A stretch of DNA of 52,946 bases from contig NW_005199821.1 in the NCBI RefSeq assembly GCF_000372725.1, positions 71,469 through 124,414 of the forward strand, written 5' to 3'. This document shows, in pieces, positions 50,406 to 52,946 of this stretch (position 1 is its first letter; the number at the start of each line of letters is the position of its first letter). The notes below the pieces were generated by a model, which searched no databases, was not told the DNA's origin, and saw nothing but the letters and a program-made list of their open reading frames with translations. This DNA is from Emiliania huxleyi CCMP1516. Taxonomy: Eukaryota > Haptophyta > Isochrysidales > Noelaerhabdaceae. The position numbers were made by a program, and so were the translations under genes.

Positions 50406-52946
50406 ATGTACGTAAGAGCCACAAACGTGCAAGTATTTCTTCAAAGGGAGTTTGCGGCGGGCACGTTCGGGCCGTTCGGGCCGGAGACGATGCTTGGCGC
50501 CCTCGGTGGCTCCCGCGTGCAGACGGGCCTCTTCCTGATGTCGTCAGTCAATCTGCTCGTGCTCTGGCGCCTCATCTCACGCCGCCCGCCCATGCGCAAC
50601 GCCACCGCCACCGGCGCCTTCGCTGCCCGCGATCCCGTGCCGTCGGAGCTTGTGAGGTGGGAGAGTGGTTGGGAGCCGCTAGCCACCACCACGCGGCACC
50701 TGGAGGCGAAGGCGTCGGCTCTTGAGCGCCCCCGGACGGAGGCCTCTACACTCGGGCCATCGCCACCTTCGTCGCCTCAGAAGCAGGAGTGGCAAGAGCA
50801 GAGACCGAGAGGCGTGGACGCCTCAGCTACAGACCCGCTCAGGCCGCGCGGCGGTCCATCACTCTCGGCGCGTGGCGCTGCCACCTGGCGGGTAATTGGC
50901 ACACGAGCCCGTAACGAGAGTGATGCGCGGTGGGCGATCCGTGCGAGGCAGGCGATTAGCTGCGGGAAGAGCGCTGCACCGGTCCCAGTGCTGGAGACAG
51001 TCCTGCGGCGCCGGCGGCTGCTCCCGCATGAGGCAGCGGTGGCGCTGTGCCGCGGGGCGTGCAATACACCACCGAGGTCGGAGGGCGGCACTGGTGGTGG
51101 CACACCGGCATGCAAACCCCAGCTCTGCGACTGCCGCCGAGGCTCGGCCGCGCCTTCGGTAGAGTTTGGCGCCTCCCGGGTGCTTCTTCCGGCGGCGGCG
51201 GCCGAGCTCTCGCTTGCTTCGGAGACGCAGCCGCCGCAGAGTCGGCTATCGGCTCGGTCCGAGGCGGTGCGTGCGCTGCGGCGTTACGACTCTGTGTACG
51301 CAAAGGCTCGCGGCGAGATGAACGCGACCGCCTGGGACCGTTCCCTCGCCATGCTTGCGCACGCGGGTGAGAACTGCTCCTTTCGCTTCGGGGACGCCTT
51401 CAGCGTGTCGCTCAAGGCTCCGACGACGTCGCTCGAGTACGGGGAAGTGGTCCTCGCCGCCACGGCGGCCTACCTTAAGTGCACCGGCCGCGAGTCAGGC
51501 GACACCTTTGTGCTCCGAGCCTCTTCTACGTCGGTGGACGCGTTGCTTCAAGTGAGAGATCCGAGAAGGCTCCGAGATGCACGCCACGTGACGCCCCTTC
51601 CTTTCGGCGGCGGCGCCGCCGCCCACCCCGCGCTTCTGCGGGCGCCTCAACACACACACCCTCGCTCGACCGTAGCCGACCCCCGTGCGCGACCTCGGCC
51701 GCGGCCTCTACTCGGCGGGCCTTCTCGCGGCGGAGCCGGGAGAGTACACGCTTGAGGTGTACTGGCTCAACTCGAGGCACGCTGGCTGGTTCGACATGCA
51801 CGCCTCCCGGTCGCGCGGCGTCGACCCGCTTGCCCCCGCCCCTGCCACCGGAGGGCAAGCCTCCTACTGCCCTTCGAGCGCCAAGTGCGCCGGATGCTCC
51901 GCCGCCCCCCTCCAACGGGTGGGCGAGGGAGCGAATGCCTCGGAGCACTTCGGCGTACGTATCCACTTTAGCGTGGGCGGAACCTGGTTGGACTCCTCGC
52001 GGGGTGCCGCAGAAGGCGGCGACGATGGCGACGGCGACGCAGAGCCTCGTGCCTGCGGCAGCGGTAGCTCATCAGGTCGGTGGGTGGGCAACGAGTGGGC
52101 TCCGCACAGCTGCTACCTCCTGCGCTACGACGCGCCACTTCTTTCTAGATGCGCTACGATCGCACACCCTCTCAGCCGGTGGGCAGATGACAGTAATGGC
52201 GGCGGCGGCGGCGGCGGCGGCCTTCGGCTGCGTCTCTTTGGCGACTCTGTGGTTCGAGGTCTCTACTTTGACCTCGCAGAGCTACTCACGGGCACCAAGC
52301 AGGACCGCGGCTGGGCCAAACGGCATGCCGGACCTGGCAAGGGAAAGCGGCTGGCGGTGAGCGTGGGCAACGTCACCGTCTCCTGGTCATGGTGGACACT
52401 CAACGAGACAGCGCGAGTCGCGGATCGCAGCTGGCACGAGCGGTGCGCGCGCCGTCCCGGCTCGAGGGGGCCGCCGGCGCTCGCCTGCCGCAGTCCACCC
52501 AACCCGGACATCGACGAGTGGGGGCTCGATGAGCCAGAAACCGTGGTGCTCTTTGGCTCCTCGGCGCACAACATGCGCTACGGCTCACTCGAGCGCTACG
52601 CCACCGACCTGACGGGGATAGCCACACGGATCGGCGCTGTGCGGCCGATGCGCGCTCGCCTCTTCTGGCTGGTGGGGGCCGCGTCCCACATCTATGACGA
52701 CGCGGTGCCGTGCGTGATCGACCGGCCCTTCCACCTCATGGGCCACCACCGTTCGGCCCTCTTCTCGGCCGTCGGCGCAGAGGTGATGCGGCACGCAGTG
52801 CCGTTGATTGACATGTGGAGACTCACCGTCGACCAACACGCAAACTGCGCCGACCTGCATTGCGACGAGCTGTACATGGCCAACCGTACTGGGGGCGACG
52901 GATTCGTCTCGCGCGAGGCGGCCAACCTCTTTGTCAACGCCGCGTG
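50406..52946 (+). CDS. PC-esterase/NXPE-like type II membrane protein (3' end off window)
   Basis: The ATG at 50406 (or 50490) begins a short cytosolic tail, then a membrane helix TGLFLMSSVNLLVLWRLI, then a Ser/Pro/Arg-rich stem of about 300 residues. Exon 1 ends at 51551. A GT-AG intron (51552-51675) is phase 0. Exon 2 runs from 51676 to the window end with no stop for about 1.27 kb. Its N-terminal part has GEYTLEVYWLNSRHAGW and HFGVRIHFSVGGTW. The catalytic-type region begins LRLRLFGDSVVRGLYFDL, a GDS motif, and includes FGSSAHNMRYGS and ADLHCDELYM, resembling the D-x-H box. This layout is that of NXPE, TBL and CAS1-type esterases that modify glycans in the Golgi. Substrate unknown. Confidence 0.68.

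Overview
This is nuclear DNA from a eukaryotic microalga, most likely a haptophyte. The base composition is very GC-rich, and the genes carry short introns (about 65-280 bp), many of which begin with GC rather than GT. There is (CCCTAA)n telomere-type repeat, a eukaryotic elongation factor 3, an AP2-like/Tudor-like protein, and a probable plastid-targeted membrane protein with a bipartite leader. The host assignment is inference; no rRNA or plastid marker is present. Two runs of exactly 100 N (13999-14098 and 36759-36858) are scaffold gaps of unknown true size.

Left part (1-31 kb) is gene-rich. In order it holds: a DONSON-like replication gene (-) cut by the window edge; a small unknown gene (+) whose stop codon lies inside a 252/80-bp tandem repeat; an armadillo-repeat protein (+); a seven-exon MMPL/RND-type transporter (-); a small two-exon protein (+); a BspA-type leucine-rich-repeat protein (+); a Cys-containing unknown protein (+); a UVSSA-like transcription-coupled repair factor (-, with a gap inside); an MgtE/SLC41-like cation transporter (-); an AP2-like/Tudor-like protein (+); a UvrD-type SF1 helicase (+); and eEF3 (-). 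Three of these (DONSON-like, UVSSA-like, UvrD-like) act in replication or repair, but nothing suggests they are co-regulated.

Middle part (29-43.6 kb) is repeat-rich. It contains a 905-bp hAT-like element with a perfect 8-bp target duplication and a 160-codon cargo ORF, a Tc1/mariner-like MITE with 27-bp perfect inverted repeats, and a secreted Cys-rich protein between them. Beyond these lie simple repeats, minisatellites, a degraded gag-like fragment apparently split by another insertion, a 181-188-bp tandem array running into subtelomere-like units that end in interstitial telomeric repeat, a probable plastid-targeted protein and a glycosyltransferase-like gene.

Right part (43.6-52.9 kb) has a two-exon unknown protein, a frameshifted gag-like retroelement pseudogene, two further unknown genes, a membrane-anchored glutaredoxin (-), and a divergent PC-esterase/NXPE-like type II membrane protein (+) that runs off the right edge through an open exon of about 1.27 kb. 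Short retroposons sharing the 3' end TGTCCGTTTTATTTATTTA are scattered over the whole window, two of them with perfect 12-bp target duplications.
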